From Lactarius indigo (taxonomy: Eukaryota > Basidiomycota > Agaricomycetes > Russulales > Russulaceae): DNA of 64,000 nt. The position numbers and the translations under genes are program-made. Under the pieces are notes generated by a model, which was not told the DNA's origin, made no database searches, and saw nothing but the letters and a program-made list of their open reading frames with translations. Positions 38,981-52,181 of this stretch are shown here, piece after piece (position 1 is the stretch's first letter; every line of letters starts with the position of its first letter). Where the stretch lies: positions 434,001 to 498,000 of the forward strand of contig JAFKAC010000008.1 of NCBI GenBank assembly GCA_025766275.1, written 5' to 3'.

Positions 38981-41900
38981 ATGTCCACCCCATCCCCCAA
39001 GAGACGTGACCCATCCCCCGGGCCAGAACCTGCCAAGAAGCGTAGACGTGGTGCTACGCGACTTTCTTGTGCCGAGTGCAGAAGGTCGCTTTGATCCCAC
39101 TACCATCTTCTTCATCTCTAACCCCGTACCCTGTTAGACTAAAGCTTCGCTGTGATCGAGGCATTCCTTGTGGTTCTTGTCTAAAACGCGGCTGCGGTGC
39201 AATATGTCCGGATGGTAAGGCCCACTCAATCAAGGCACATCCTCAGCTCACCATCCCTTCAGGTTCGCTTACGACAGGACAGGGTAATCGGTATGTTCTA
39301 GACATGACTTCAGTCTCCGATTGGCTCACCCCATTATCCATAGATTCGTACTCGCGTCCACCCAAGAGCTGCATGAGAAGATCACGGAGTTGTGCTCTCG
39401 TGTTCGGGACCTCGAGGATGCGCTCCGAACTTCCCACAGCCAGAATTCGAGCGAGCCTCACCCACTTCTATCCGAAGAGTTGCTGCGCGTCAAGGCTCCT
39501 CTACAACGCGAAAGCCCCCCTAGAAATCCGACAACCATTCACCAGCAAGAGGAAGAGAATAATCCGGACGTCGTAGACTCTTTCGGTACGCTAGCAATTA
39601 ATCGCTCAGGCCACACCAATTACTATGGCCAGTTTGCCAATTCATGGGTGAGTAGGCATTTTCATCACACCCTGCATTGACATTCTGACGTTCTTCGCTT
39701 TCGACCCGATAGTACTTCTTACAGGTTCGGCAGCTGCACCCGTTCTTATCTCACACCAACTGACTCTTCGTTTCAGAACGAGATGGGAGACGAGCCGAAG
39801 GAGGACCCTCGCGCTCACGACCTTCGTAACATCCTCCCTGCCGAAATATTGCAGTATAGCGGCTCGTTCCCTCTCTCGCCGATAGCCCGACCATCTCTCG
39901 ACACGGTGAAGGAGCGCCTCCGAAATCTCCACTGGTATCTTCCCACGGCGGAGAAAGCCGCAGAACTCCGTGATTTGTATTACACCTACGCCGCATGGAT
40001 GTTAGTTTCCTATTATTCTCCATTGCATCCGTTTTTGACAATATTTTGGATCAGGAACAACCCCATCTCAGTTTCCGATTTTAACTCGACCGTTTACTCC
40101 GCCCTTTTCAATTCTCAGGTGTCATTGGCAATCAATGACGAACCCAATGTCGTACTGTCCCACCGTCTTTCAGTGATGTTTATGGTTCTCGCTATCGGGA
40201 GCCTCATGGATACTCGCCTCCCCTCCTATAACCTCGAAGCAGAGAAGTACCACCAACTTGCTCGCGCTGCACTCTTTCAAAATAATCTTTTCGATGAGCC
40301 AACCCTTGGGGCTGTGCAAGCATTGGTAAGTCTCACAGTCAATGGGGTCCCACCCCCTGTCCAGACTATTGATGCGCCTCATTTAGTACTTGATGTCCTT
40401 CTATCTGTTCTTCTCCGACCGGCATGGGTCGTCAGACGGCTCGCGCTGGGCCATTATGGGAATGGCGGCGAAGCTTGCTCAAAGTGTAAGTAAATTGACG
40501 TACGGCGGTTGTACCTGTGATACTGATGTTCATTGATTTAGATTGGACTCCGTGAGCAAAATTGTAGATCCGTCCCTGGTGATAAGTCCTAACATCCCTT
40601 GTTGTGTGCCCACAGATCGCGATACTGGGCGTTGGAAACTAGATATTTCAGAGACTCAACGACGACGGGAGGTATTCTGGGAGGCTTATGTTTACGATTC
40701 GTGGCAGGCAAGTAAACTTCTGCGTGGCTTGAAGTCTCTCCTTACGTGTTTCACTGCAGTGCCTCACTTTCGGGCGCCCCCCTGCCTTCGCAACGGCGCA
40801 AGTAGATTGCAAAATGCCGTTTCCAAACGATCCATCGGTAGATGATGCTTGTTAGTATTTCACGCGCCCATTAATGGACCGCGGAGCGCTGACTTTGACT
40901 AGTCAATGCGTGGAAGCACAGGTTCTCTTCAGACTGTATAGCATCCGTCCACGATGAAGTCTTCGGAGCAAAAACGCCGACTTATGCCACTATCTTGCAA
41001 CTCGACAGGAAGCTTCGAGCATATCAAGTTCCTCCAGTTTTACAGATTGCGGGCTTTGGGAGCACATCCTCAGAGCCAAACCTTGGGCCCTATCCTGAAT
41101 CAATTCCCTTGACACTACAACGCCACATAGTTCTGGCGATTAGGGAAATAAGTAGGTATTCAATTGTACCTTGTTTACATCCGCTGATCGGCCTCCACAG
41201 ATTTGTTGTACATGCACCGCGGCTTCTTTGCGCGTGCACTAAGTGACCACCCCAAGGACCCCCTCGGCAGTCCCTACGGGACGTCCGTCATCGCTGCTTA
41301 CAGAAGCGCGGGATCGTTGATAGCCCTAATGCGGAACCTTCATTCCCAACTTAGGGAACCGTTGGAGAGGATGTGGTTCCTTTGGACACACATGTTCTCT
41401 TGCGCAGTATGTCCCTCGCTAGAGCCGCATCTGACATTGGTTTCTGATGCGTCCCCCCTCTCTAGATCATTCTGGGATCGATCGTGACGCGTTCTCCGTC
41501 CCTTAGTTTGGCACCGTCAGCCCTTGTACAACTTGATTCTGCTTGCGCGCTCTTCTCGAAGGCCGCCAAGGGATTCAGGGCGGAGAAGGTTTTGGTGCGT
41601 CCTTTCGCTTTGAATTCTCATGTGAAATGTTATTGACAATCGCCGTCGCTAAACAGGAAATCATGGTCAAACTGCGTGAGAAGGCACACGCTAGTCTGCA
41701 AGCCTTCAAAGAAGGAAAGGGCTCGCCGCTCACCCGTGGCGGTGCACTCTCTAATGGTGATACGACGATGGAGGAAGACGAGCTATCTCTGCTTGGGGGA
41801 AAGACGCGTCTCGTTGGCAAAGGGTCAGCGTCGACGCGACCCGTATCGCCTCAGATCATCCAGGAGTCACCGACATCGCACAACCCCGTCGTTCCATTCC

Positions 41901-42352
41901 CCTTGAAACACGGCGCAGACGAAAATGTTCACCCGACCGTGTTGGATTACTTGCGCTCATTCGAACCGACTCGAACACCACAACCACAGCCTCCGCAAGT
42001 CGGTACGGCAGCCAACCGTGCCGGCAGCATGCTCTTCACTTCTTCGCCACTACCGGATACGGCCGCGTTCTTCGATATTACCACGTCTTATCCAAGCCCC
42101 CCCGTTTCAGTACACTCATCGGCCCCACAAACACCGCGGACGCTTGGATTGAGTGAAAGCGCGCTTGATATGTCTGTATTCCCGACATACTTCCCGGTTT
42201 TCGATTACGGGGGATCCGGAGTAGGGGAACTGTGTTCTCCGATACACCTCGACGTTCAGATGCCGGAGGAACCAGGTGTCCGGAACACGACTCCTGAGGC
42301 GTCTATGCAAAACTCATGGCAAGATTTGATTGCGCAATTCGGTTTAAATTAG
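38981..42352 (+). CDS. Zn(II)2Cys6 fungal-specific transcription factor B (paralogue of A)
   Basis: The ATG at 38981 opens a basic, proline-rich leader, then the zinc cluster CAECRRLKLRCDRGIPC, CGSC, CGAIC, and SLTTGQGNR. A coiled coil follows (EKITELCSRVRDLEDALR). The fungal-specific domain carries SVMFMVLAIGSLMDTRLP, YHQLARAALF, SRWAIMGMAAKLAQS, IGLHRDTGRWKLDI, FWEAYVYDSWQ, LTFGRPPAFA, LYMHRGFFARAL, ERMWFLWTHMFSCA. The C-terminal part keeps ELSLLGGKTRLV, matched in factor A by ELATLGGKTRLV, and ends AQFGLN at 42352. Intron positions match factor A throughout. One intron (40708-40759) has a GC donor, and a possible 12-nt exon lies at 39713-39724. No frame damage. Targets are unknown. Confidence 0.9.
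40708..40759 (+). other. GC-AG intron in transcription factor B
   Basis: The exon ends YDSWQ and the next begins CLTFGRPPAF. The 52-base intron begins gcaagt and ends ctgcag. Factor A has a GT donor (gtacgg) at the same codon. Confidence 0.75.
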
Positions 42353-42696
42353 AACTCGAGCTCGAGTCACGATCTCTCCGTGGACTTCGCTTCTAATACT
42401 ATTGTAGAAATAGATGACTTAGATTATAATTATGGATACATGTACCATCCAGCCGATCAACCTCACATATGTACTGTACATTACTAGTAGAACCACATCC
42501 AGAGTGTACCTTAATAGGGTATTTCTAATGTCAATTTGCTGTGACTGGCACGTGTTCTCGGCGCGTAAGCTGTGTGTCACGCGTCACGGATGACAGCCAA
42601 AAAAGGAATCCGGATACCTGTACCCGTGCGGCGTGGGCCCTTGCCACATTGACTCCTCTGCTTTCACTGATTCTCACTTCACAACGCAACGAACAA

Positions 42697-43858
42697 ATGT
42701 CCTTGTGCGGCTCATCTTCAGCTAAGCCATCATTTGGAAGGGGAAGACCGGTACGCCTCTCATCGACTCGGTGTTTTCAACACACGAATAATATCCGATG
42801 GTGACAGATTCAGCGCAAGGTGGTCGTATGTGGAGATGGCGCATGCGGTCCGCAGCCTTCATCACCCTCTCTTCCGGTTCGCTAATTGATACGTAACACA
42901 GGCAAGACCTCACTCTTAAACGTATTCACGCGTGGCTTCTTCACCCAAGTCTAGTGCGATCCTTCCATTCTTTTCTGATCTACTCGCGGTCTGACGGTAT
43001 TTGACTCGGTGCTCAGTGAACCCACAGTCTTTGAGAACTATGTACACGACCTCTACGTCGACGATCAAGTGGTAGAATTGAGTTTATGGGATACCGCCGG
43101 TACGTATCTCTCTGCGTTGTCCGTGACAGTCCCTCTAACGCCCCGACCTCCGTACCATCAAAGGCCAAGAAGAATTTGATCGGCTACGCTCGCTCAGCTA
43201 TGCAGAGACACATGTTGTAATGATGTGTTTCTCAGTAAGCCTTGACTTTTGATGCCTGTCGTTCTACCAACCTCAAGGCTGTCCACTGCCAGGTCGACAA
43301 CCCTACGTCACTAGAGAACATCGAAACAAAGGTGCGCTTCTACATCACAGATAATGTGATCATGTACCCTCATTTTCAATACTATGCCCCGTAGTGGCTC
43401 GATGAGATTTTAGAATATTGTCCGGGTGTAAAGGTGTGCCCTTCATTTGAACCTACTTAGACTATCTATCGCTGACGAAAAATTAGCTTGTGCTAGTCGG
43501 TGGGTACCATGATCTAGTTCATAACTCGATCTAACTCAGACATCCAAAAGCCCTCAAATGCGATCTTCGCGATGACATTTCAACCAAAGAGCGGCTTTCA
43601 CGGTACGGTATGCAGACGATCCAGTATGAGGAGGGTCTTGCGACGGCGCGACGAATACGTGCATCACGATACCTCGGTATGTAGTTTCTTCGTCTTGCCT
43701 ACGTCTGTCTCCTGATCTGCATCCAACTTTGGCCGGCAGAGTGTAGCTCAAAACACAATCGCGGGGTCTCAGAGGTATTTTATGAGGTTGCTCGTGTTTC
43801 CCTCACCACACGCGCAAAGGGTCAAAGCGGTGGGGGTAGGAGCTGCATCGTGATGTGA
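42697..43858 (+). CDS. RHO3: Rho3-type small GTPase
   Basis: Rho3 is a Rho-family GTPase that directs exocytosis and actin polarity at growth sites. Ten exons were assembled by eye. Seen in order: [18 protein letters not shown] (ATG at 42697), [17 protein letters not shown] (P-loop), [29 protein letters not shown] (switch I), [18 protein letters not shown] (switch II), [49 protein letters not shown] (guanine base contact), ISYEE-like [32 protein letters not shown], and the CAAX box CIVM before the stop at 43858. The MSxCGS opening and CGDGACGKTS resemble yeast Rho3. One exon (43487-43499) is only 13 nt. All splices keep frame. Confidence 0.93.
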
Positions 43859-45759
43859 TGTTTACACTACTATATTCCCTTTCCTCCTGTTGACACCACC
43901 TCCTATTCGTTTCTGGTGCGCCAACCCCAGTATATACTTACGCACACACTTTCGGACTTCGCAACTCTGTACTGATCCTTGTAGGTGTTACCATCGTCAT
44001 CTCAAACGCATCTTACATTCTATGGTAATTAATTAACTCGGTGAAATTAAGGAAGCGTATGGGCGTGACTTCTCTCACCCTGGATTGTTGCGGAGTGGGT
44101 GTCTGCACTGAATGTGTTCCGTGACAACGAGGCAAGGCTCGAGCGCGGATAACAGATGGCAGGTCAGAAGCTCGGAAGTTCGGCCGGTTTCGCCTTCCCC
44201 TGATAATATGACCAACCTATTCACTGGGCAGCATGGAACCAAAGAACTCCAGAAATAGGTAGCCACTAACCCGTAAATACCCCCAGGGCGGTTGACCGGA
44301 GCAACAGATAAGAGAAGTCAATAACCCGGGCCGCTAATTTAGGAAGAGATAAACTTCTGAACAAAGACGCTCCAAGGTGGTGGTACCGACCCACTCTACA
44401 TTCACTGATGCATCATCCACAAAAGTAATACTGCTGAGTATTGAAATGAATGGGAGCCAAATCAGGATTATAACCACCCAATCACCCTACTACTGGGGAT
44501 GAAACCCACTCGTCCTTACACAGTTACACTGCCATCAGTCATACAGCGCTCGTTCATTTACTGCTCATCAGCCCCCCTCGGACCAGTGCTCATGGCGATC
44601 CGTGATCGCGGGCTCATAGAATGATTTTTGCCAGCCTCGAAGCCCGACAAAGAAACAGCCAAGGGAAAGAGCGATGACAGCTTGGCAGTCAGTGAAGTCC
44701 GGCGCTAGGTCACGGCGGCCAGGAGTACTGCGTGCTGTTCAGCAGACCTCCAGCTTCTCTCTGGCTTCCATGCGGTCCGTCTAAAGTGCTCCTCGCCGAA
44801 AAGCCCTCGCCAACAATGGCCGTGCAGCTCTCCTCCGGCCCGCGGGCACGCGGGCCTACGGACCTACGAACTCATGCTGTATTGTAGGTGTTACGCCATC
44901 GGTGCCCCACACTCGGCGCGCCCTCTTCGCTTGTCCTTTCTCCGTCAGCCAATCCCGGCGGCATTGTGAGAGTCGGCTGTCTCCGCAGCGCCCCTTAGTT
45001 TATTCCCTTACGGCAACTCTACTACGTGTATCATGCTTTTATCTTGCCACCATCATCACCACCACCTACGACCACACGGTAGTGGAACATACACAGCACG
45101 CAGGTCCGCACTCGAAAATGGGCCGTGTGTCACGCCTCGGGCCCGAGGGGTCTCCAGAGCTACGGATCCGTGTTTTCATACCACTCTGGTACCCCCCACC
45201 CCTCGCTGCGCGCATGATACTTAGGGGCGCCTTCTGATCGTTGCCGGTATTGGGTGCAAAGTTTCGTGAGAAAAGGCGCGCGCCCCAGCGCTACGGCAAA
45301 GAGATGCCGTTTTTTATTGGTAGAGATAAGAAACGACGGAGCCTATGGTAGTTACCGAGTTCGCAGTGGGCCTAGAATGTACCAACCAGTGGTTGGAGTA
45401 GCAGATAAGTCGCTTTTCGGAGGTGTGTGTTCGCAGCAGGCGCGGCGGCCAGGATCATTTTATTCACGCTGGTGATATTTCAAATCCGATGGTTGCAGAT
45501 CGTTACCATATTAAGTAGCCAAAGTTTTGAAATTGCCAACAAAATGCAACACAAACTTCACGACGCGATTTCGATCCGTCTGTCATTGTGGGCGCAATCC
45601 TCCGGGGATAAGTTCAACCGACTTTGACTCAGGCGGCCATCACGCAGTTTTACGCCGGCACCGGCAAAGGTAAAATAGAATGCATGAATAATCGAGATCA
45701 AAGGCATAAAGAACTACGACATTACGACTCCGCATATGGATAATACGTAGGAGTGTCCA
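43859..45759. other. 1.9-kb intergenic region between convergent RHO3 and clathrin genes
   Basis: I find no gene here on either strand. Frames are short, and none carries a domain motif or a plausible exon series. There is no terminal repeat pair. Being between two 3' ends it is long for UTR alone, and it may contain a non-coding transcript or decayed sequence that I cannot identify. Confidence 0.4.
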
Positions 45760-48700
45760 TCAGAAGGCACCAAAGCCGGTCATTTGCTTGAAGACAGGCA
45801 TTGGCATCAAATCTTTGTCAAGGCACATCCAGAAAGTCAACTCACCGGAGGGATCCCAAAGCCAACGCCGGTTGTACCATTGACAGCAGGTGGTGGGGCC
45901 TGACCAGCAAAGCTATGGTTCAAGTCAGAAATGTGAGAAAAAAGACGAAACGGCATTCATACCCGTTCCCTTGTGTCAACAGCAAACGATTCCCAAAGCC
46001 CCCTGGATTGATTATGGGGGCATCGGCTTCTTGCTCCTCCTTCTGCTTCTCTTTCTTCGAACGTTCCCGCACTTCCTTCTCTAGCACCGCTAGCTTGTCG
46101 ACCAGAGATCGCTGGTGTTGGATTTTGTATGGCATATAGAAGTCATTCAAACCATGTTGCCATGAAAGCTCCTCGACAACGTCGGAGCGCAGTAAGTCGA
46201 AGCAGATATACAGCAACGCCGCAAAGCACTCCTTGTTGCCAATATCCACGAAATAGGAGAGTAGCTCCTCAGCAACTTCTGTGGAACCAGAGACAGAGGC
46301 CGTGACCATTGCGTCCTTGTACAATTTGTCCTGTTTACTAAGAGAGATTGACTCTTCCCAGCGGCCATTTTTCTGGGGTCGAGATATACCGGTCGTGCCA
46401 CAAAAATCGGGTCTAGAAAACGTACCTTATACAGGTGTGCAGCAAGTCTACGGAACTCGAGTAACTCGTGTTGCTCTAGCCTCCTGGCGAGGCTGGTATT
46501 GTCGAAATTATCAAAGCTGTCAATAGAATCTCGAAGCGTTTTGTAGTCTTCTTCTTCGATGAGGAGGTCATTGTATGCGTCGTTCACAGCCTCGATGTTG
46601 AGCTGTAAGGGGAAGAGAACAGGTAAGTAATTGTCAAAAAAATGTCTGTGAAACTTACATGTTGTACGGCAATTAGATACGAGCGGATGAGTGGTATGTG
46701 GTCGACCTGACGGAACATCCGCACGACGCGAGAGTGGTCTATGCGAGGGATGAGCACCGTTAGGAGGTCTGTGAGGAGGGTTGGTTGTTCTTGGAGATAA
46801 AATGATAGCGACTTGTAATAGCTAATCCAGGAGGTCAAATCAAGACAGTGATACAACGTGGGCAATCTGGTACCCACATCTCGACGTTAGCAACGCGAAC
46901 GATAACATCCTTGAACTGGTTATGGTCCCACGCGTCCGCAGAGCGTTCGATCATCGCAAGAGCCGCATTATCCTGTAGTGAGTTGTCAGCGCCTACTGGT
47001 GCCGACTTTAACGAGTGCACACACAAATTCATCGTATTTCACGTAGAGAAAGACGAGCTCGGGCCATAGATGCGCTTTCTCTGCAGCGCGTATTACTTTC
47101 GGGATGTTGATACGTGAGACGAAGAGTTTCAAATGCTCCATCACTGACAGGCAGTGTTGAGCCAGCGTTGCGTTCTAGGAATGGATGTTCAAACTCACAC
47201 TTCTCAGGGCGGTACTTGCTATAAAGCATGGAAAGCTCAGTGAAAATTCCCATCTGCCCTTAAGAGTAAGCTACGGATTCATGAACGATAAGATGGGTAC
47301 TGACGTGAGCTCTCTCTAAGCTGAGGCCAGCCTCGAGGAGAGAAATAATCTCTTCGAAGTGACCACGACGTTCATAACCTTGGATCAGGGCGGGAAGCTC
47401 CTCTGCGTGGACGACGATGTTGAGACCGCAAATTTGAGCCTATCGTACCTATGATAAGAAGGGGAACATTCCCGATCAGATGGGGCTCACCAGACGGAAC
47501 TCAGACTTGTCCAAGCATGCGGCGTGGACCTGCTTCCAAACCCTAGGGAGCGGTGAATCGAGTGTTCTCGTATGACAGATGGGAACACTCACTGAGTGTT
47601 TCCAGCCTTGCGCGCGCTCTCAACAGCGGCCTGGTTCTCGGAAAGATAGATAAGTGTAGTTGCAAGGCGAGCCCAGTTTGAAATGCTGGTGAAGAGAAGT
47701 TTTGCCGCCTGGTACAATTCGTCCTCGAAACATTTTTCGCCGACCTCGAGGATGTCTGCAACATTCGTAAAATTAAGGAAATCTTCCATGTCATGCAAGC
47801 GATCCGTTTTGGCATACGCGTATGCGAGTTCGGTGTCGATCTTAGGTTCACGGAGACTCTTGCGGGCCATCTGGAGGAACCGCACTAGGTCGTCGTACTT
47901 GCCGGCATGATTGGCGATCTCAATAACTTCTGCAAAGTTCGAGGGATCTTCGGCTTTGATATAAGAGTCTAGTATCCACCACCGTGAGTCGGTCAAATCA
48001 GTAGACAGCGGAACTCTGAAATGTACCGATGGAGTCACGAATTCGGAGGCCATCGAGCTGGGCCTTAGCCAACCTACTCCAAACCTCCGGCTTGTTGACT
48101 TTGTTCGCGTAGTCCAGACCACGGTCAATTGAGACGATGTACTCCACGAGTACGTTAATGGCGTTCACGTGCTGTTCATATTTCTTATAGATCGTGAAGG
48201 CCTCTTCGTAGAGACCGTGCTCCGTGGCAATTCTAGCGATGTCCCCTTCGTCATAATTCTGCAGCTTGTTGATATAACCAACAACCTTCCCCTTGTCGGC
48301 GCGTACGGCAGTGAGTAGCAGCAAGTTCTGAAGGTTTCGGTTGTCGCTGAATGGCGAGGGTTCGAGGATGATCTTCTCGAGTAATTCAATGAGCTCAATA
48401 GGGAGGTCCGCAGAAAGGAATGCCTTGACGGTGACGGAAACGTCGTCGGGATCGGTGCTCTCAGGAACTGCCGTTGCGACAACCTGCAGGCAACTTTACA
48501 GCATGAAGACCTTCTAGTGGACCAATACTGACCTGGTCGATGAGCTGGCGACGGTAAATGTTGTCTGGGACCAGAACTTGCGCCCACAATTCAGGAACGC
48601 GACGCCTAGCCAGGTACCGCGCCTGCTGCTTGAACATAGAGTTCTCGTTTGTGATCGCAATCAGCTCCTCATCGCAGAACCCTTTGGCATATGCAATGTA

Positions 48701-51700
48701 CGCAAGATAGGGATCACGAGCCTCGCAGAATTTGCCGACAACCAGCGGTTCATACAACTTCAAAGGATTTAGCGCGCGGGAATCAAATAGCAGGTGCACA
48801 TACGTTGTTCTCCTTGAGGAACTGTTCGGGGTTGTTGTTACTGTCGATGGAGATTTTTGCAACCGCATTGTAGACGGCAGGGTCTTGGCTACCGGCTTGC
48901 ACACGGGTGTCCAACCAAGGCAAGATAAGTTTCAGGCGGTTGCGTTGCTCGACCTCGTTCACTAGCTCATCAATAGGGAAATTGCCAGTCACTGACGCGA
49001 GTAAACTCTTGATTGTTGCCTCGTCACAGTCGACATCCAATAAACCACCGATGACTTGAGGAGTGCGAACAGAGTTCACACGCTGCACGTATACCTCAAT
49101 AAACTTCGTGAGACCGTTTTGGTAGAGGTACAAAACGAGGTCGTGCACGAAATCGAAGCGGTCGCAAACGATAATGAGTGGGAGCTGATCAGCCAGCTTG
49201 GCCTCCTTCAAGAAATTCTTGACTTTCTCGGGATTGTAGTGGTTGGACTCCCGACAGATGCGCTCAACCTCACGAATCTGACCAGTCCTCGTTGCGGCTT
49301 GGATGTACTTGAAGTGGACCTCCGAGTCATCGCTGAGGTTTACAACAGAACCAAGATAGTAATATAGACCTTAGCGAAGGTGTATAAGTTTGAGCCGCCG
49401 TAGATTTCTATCGAACTTACCCTCGAAGCTCTTGAACGACTCGAACATCTCAATGAGCTTGACAGCTCCAAGGATGTCCGAATACTTGGTAGCAATCTGA
49501 ACCACGACCTGTAAGTTCTGGCGAATATTCACGCGTAGCATCTCGTGCATGCAGGCCATCGACTGTTCTGTGGTGAGACGACTGAAATAGGTGACCAGCC
49601 ACTGCAGAGGCAAGTCAGACAGGTAAAACCTGGTAAGACACAGCACGTACATCGGGAGCAAGAATATTGGTGTGCACAATAGCTCTCTTAATGTCCGCGA
49701 GATCCTCGTAATGTTCTAGAGCCTATGCCGACTGGTGAGGCCCACTTACACCAGTGACAAACAAAAAGCTACCCTTTGCAAAAGGCCGGCCTTCTCGCAC
49801 AAGTTTGCGATGCGAGGGCGATCGTAATAGCTGAACATTTCATTGCCGAGGATTGCGTCCGCGACTTGAGGTGCGTGAATGAGGTTCATCTCCAGGAGGC
49901 GTGTCTGCAGTGGTCCCTGCTCCGGTTTGTTTTCCTTGAGCGCATCCAACAAGAACGACGTAGCGGGCTGAATCATGTTCTGAGACATGAAGATGTCGAC
50001 GACCTATAAGACTTCCGTCAGGCGACCCCGTTGACGACACGCAAGAAATCCACCGACTCGCTCAATATCAACAAGGGCTCCGGTCTCATCGTTGACAAGT
50101 GCCGTTGCAAATTCGGCGCCTTTGTCAGGGTTTGTGCGCATAATGTGCTGCAAGAGGGCGACATAGTCTGGTTGGTATCCAACCTTCTTTGCATATAACA
50201 CAATTTTTTCCGTCTGCCCCGTCTCAGCGAAGCACGCGATGACTTTGTTTGGCACATTCGCACGCAGGTACACACTCAGAGCCAAAGTCATGTCATGTAG
50301 GCGGACAATATCACCAAGTTCCTCGCTGCAAGTGAGCTATAGGCACATCGCATCAATGAATAAAAATCGTCGGGAGAAAAGTCAAAAGGGAATCATCACC
50401 TTGTTCTCTTTAAGCCATTTCTCTAGAAGTTGTTTCCTGCCCTGTTGCAAAACCGGGCGGGCGAGCTCCACGGACTCAAGATGATTGAGCTCTCCCTTCT
50501 CTAGAAGAATGCCGAAGTACTGAAGGATTGGAGAAAGGCCCCCAGGCGGGGCGGGTGCCTGCTTGAATGACTCAATGACCTGTGCGGTGCGCAAGATACC
50601 CTGTAGACCAGAGTCAGCACACTCGCCTTAGGTGTTAGATTGGGAGTAAGAACCAACCCTTGGCGAGTTCGCGGCAATCTTGGCAGCCTCGTTGTACTGG
50701 CCACTTTGGAATAATGATTGGTACTGCTTGATATAAAGATCATCGGCCCCTGGCAGGTTGCCGCGACTGGCAAGCTTGAATGCAAGTTCCGTGTTGTTCA
50801 ATGTTGTTAAAATATACGGGATCATAGTCTGTTCGTCCACACTAACGCCAAGGACTTGACCCTTCCGGTTGATGCACAGGATCCCGTTTGTCGCCTCTTG
50901 CTCAGTCGTCACGAAAATCGTCTCACCAGAGATACGGTTCATGTAGATACATGCACCAGATTCGAGATCGTACAGGTGAATGAAGCCGTATTTCGTCGCT
51001 AGGTAAGCGATTCCGTGCTTCTTGGAAACCTGCATGGCGACAGGGAAATCGTTTGTGGCTTCAGGTGGGAAGTAGACATCAACAGCTTTCTTCGTGAATG
51101 GGGGGTCGGGAGCCTGGTGGTCGATCTCCACAACGTGGAGCTGACAAGGGCAAGGGAGTTAGTCGAAAAAATGAATAAGCGAGTTAATTATTGCCACGCA
51201 CCTTCGCACCGTTTCCTGTCCGTACCGCGAACGTAAAAAGCTTTGTAACATGCTGGTTGCCGTCGAGCTTGACTTCCGCGAATGCCGCAGCGTGGCCCTC
51301 GATAAGTTGTGAGACCCCCCGCTCGCGGCTGTAAAGTTGCATAGACCCCTTGACCTTGAAGGCTGACGGATTTGCCGTATTTCCCGATATACCAATTAAC
51401 ACCATCCATTTCTCATCTGCGGAAATGCGATAGTTGATAATCTGGGTTCCAGCAAGGGCCGCGTGTCGATCGAAGACCTTCTGCGGAGGAGATGTTGTGT
51501 CTGTTATGCTCCAATGACAGACTGACGAGTCCGTGACGATGCCGATTGTCGAGTCGGAAATCCACTTCCAAAACACGACATTTTCGTTGTTCTCGTGTGA
51601 TTTGACTTTTTGCTTCGTGTCTATGTTAAAAATCTGAAGTGTCCTACCAGCTGATGTAGAGTGTAAGCTCTGGTAAGGTCACAAACATAGTCATAACACT

Positions 51701-52012
51701 TACACTTCAATGCGAGAATCTTCTGGTTGGGATGCATGATGGCAGAGTCAGCGCCAATTGGCCTCCGGAGGACATTGTTGGCGTCCGAAAGGTCGATGAT
51801 GACGACTTGGTTCTGCTCATTGACCTTTTCGCGCACACAAATGAAGTGGTCAGACTCGAGTGTCAAGGTCTGCATTACAGAACGACTGGGTGAGCCAACA
51901 AGAAACAAGAACGCTTGGTATTAGGAACCTGAAACGAAATTGATGCTGGCTGAATGCCGAGACTCGAGAGTTGTAAATGCTCAGCAAACGCGATGGGTTT
52001 GGAGATATCCAT
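45760..52012 (-). CDS. CHC1: Clathrin heavy chain
   Basis: Clathrin heavy chain forms the triskelion coat of vesicles at the plasma membrane and trans-Golgi. The ATG at 52012 starts [20 protein letters not shown], and after one intron [14 protein letters not shown]. The terminal beta-propeller includes [31 protein letters not shown] and [17 protein letters not shown]. Leg repeats follow: DQTMIPYI-type [134 protein letters not shown]-like [40 protein letters not shown]. The trimerisation region has [15 protein letters not shown] and a coiled coil. The C-terminus reads [12 protein letters not shown] then MTGFGAF at 45760. About 25 introns, all in frame, with no indels over roughly 5 kb of coding sequence. 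Confidence 0.97.
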
Positions 52013-52181
52013 GGAACGTGGGGGGAGAGGAGGGAAGAACGAAGAGTCGTGAATGCCGTCAAATGGCCAAAGAAGACGCGTCGGAGGAAAAGGAATTTCA
52101 CGCGAACAAGCACAGGACTCTCAATTTGGGTTTGTTTGCGACGACCATGACTACCGAAGGATACTCTATGACTACCTCGTT

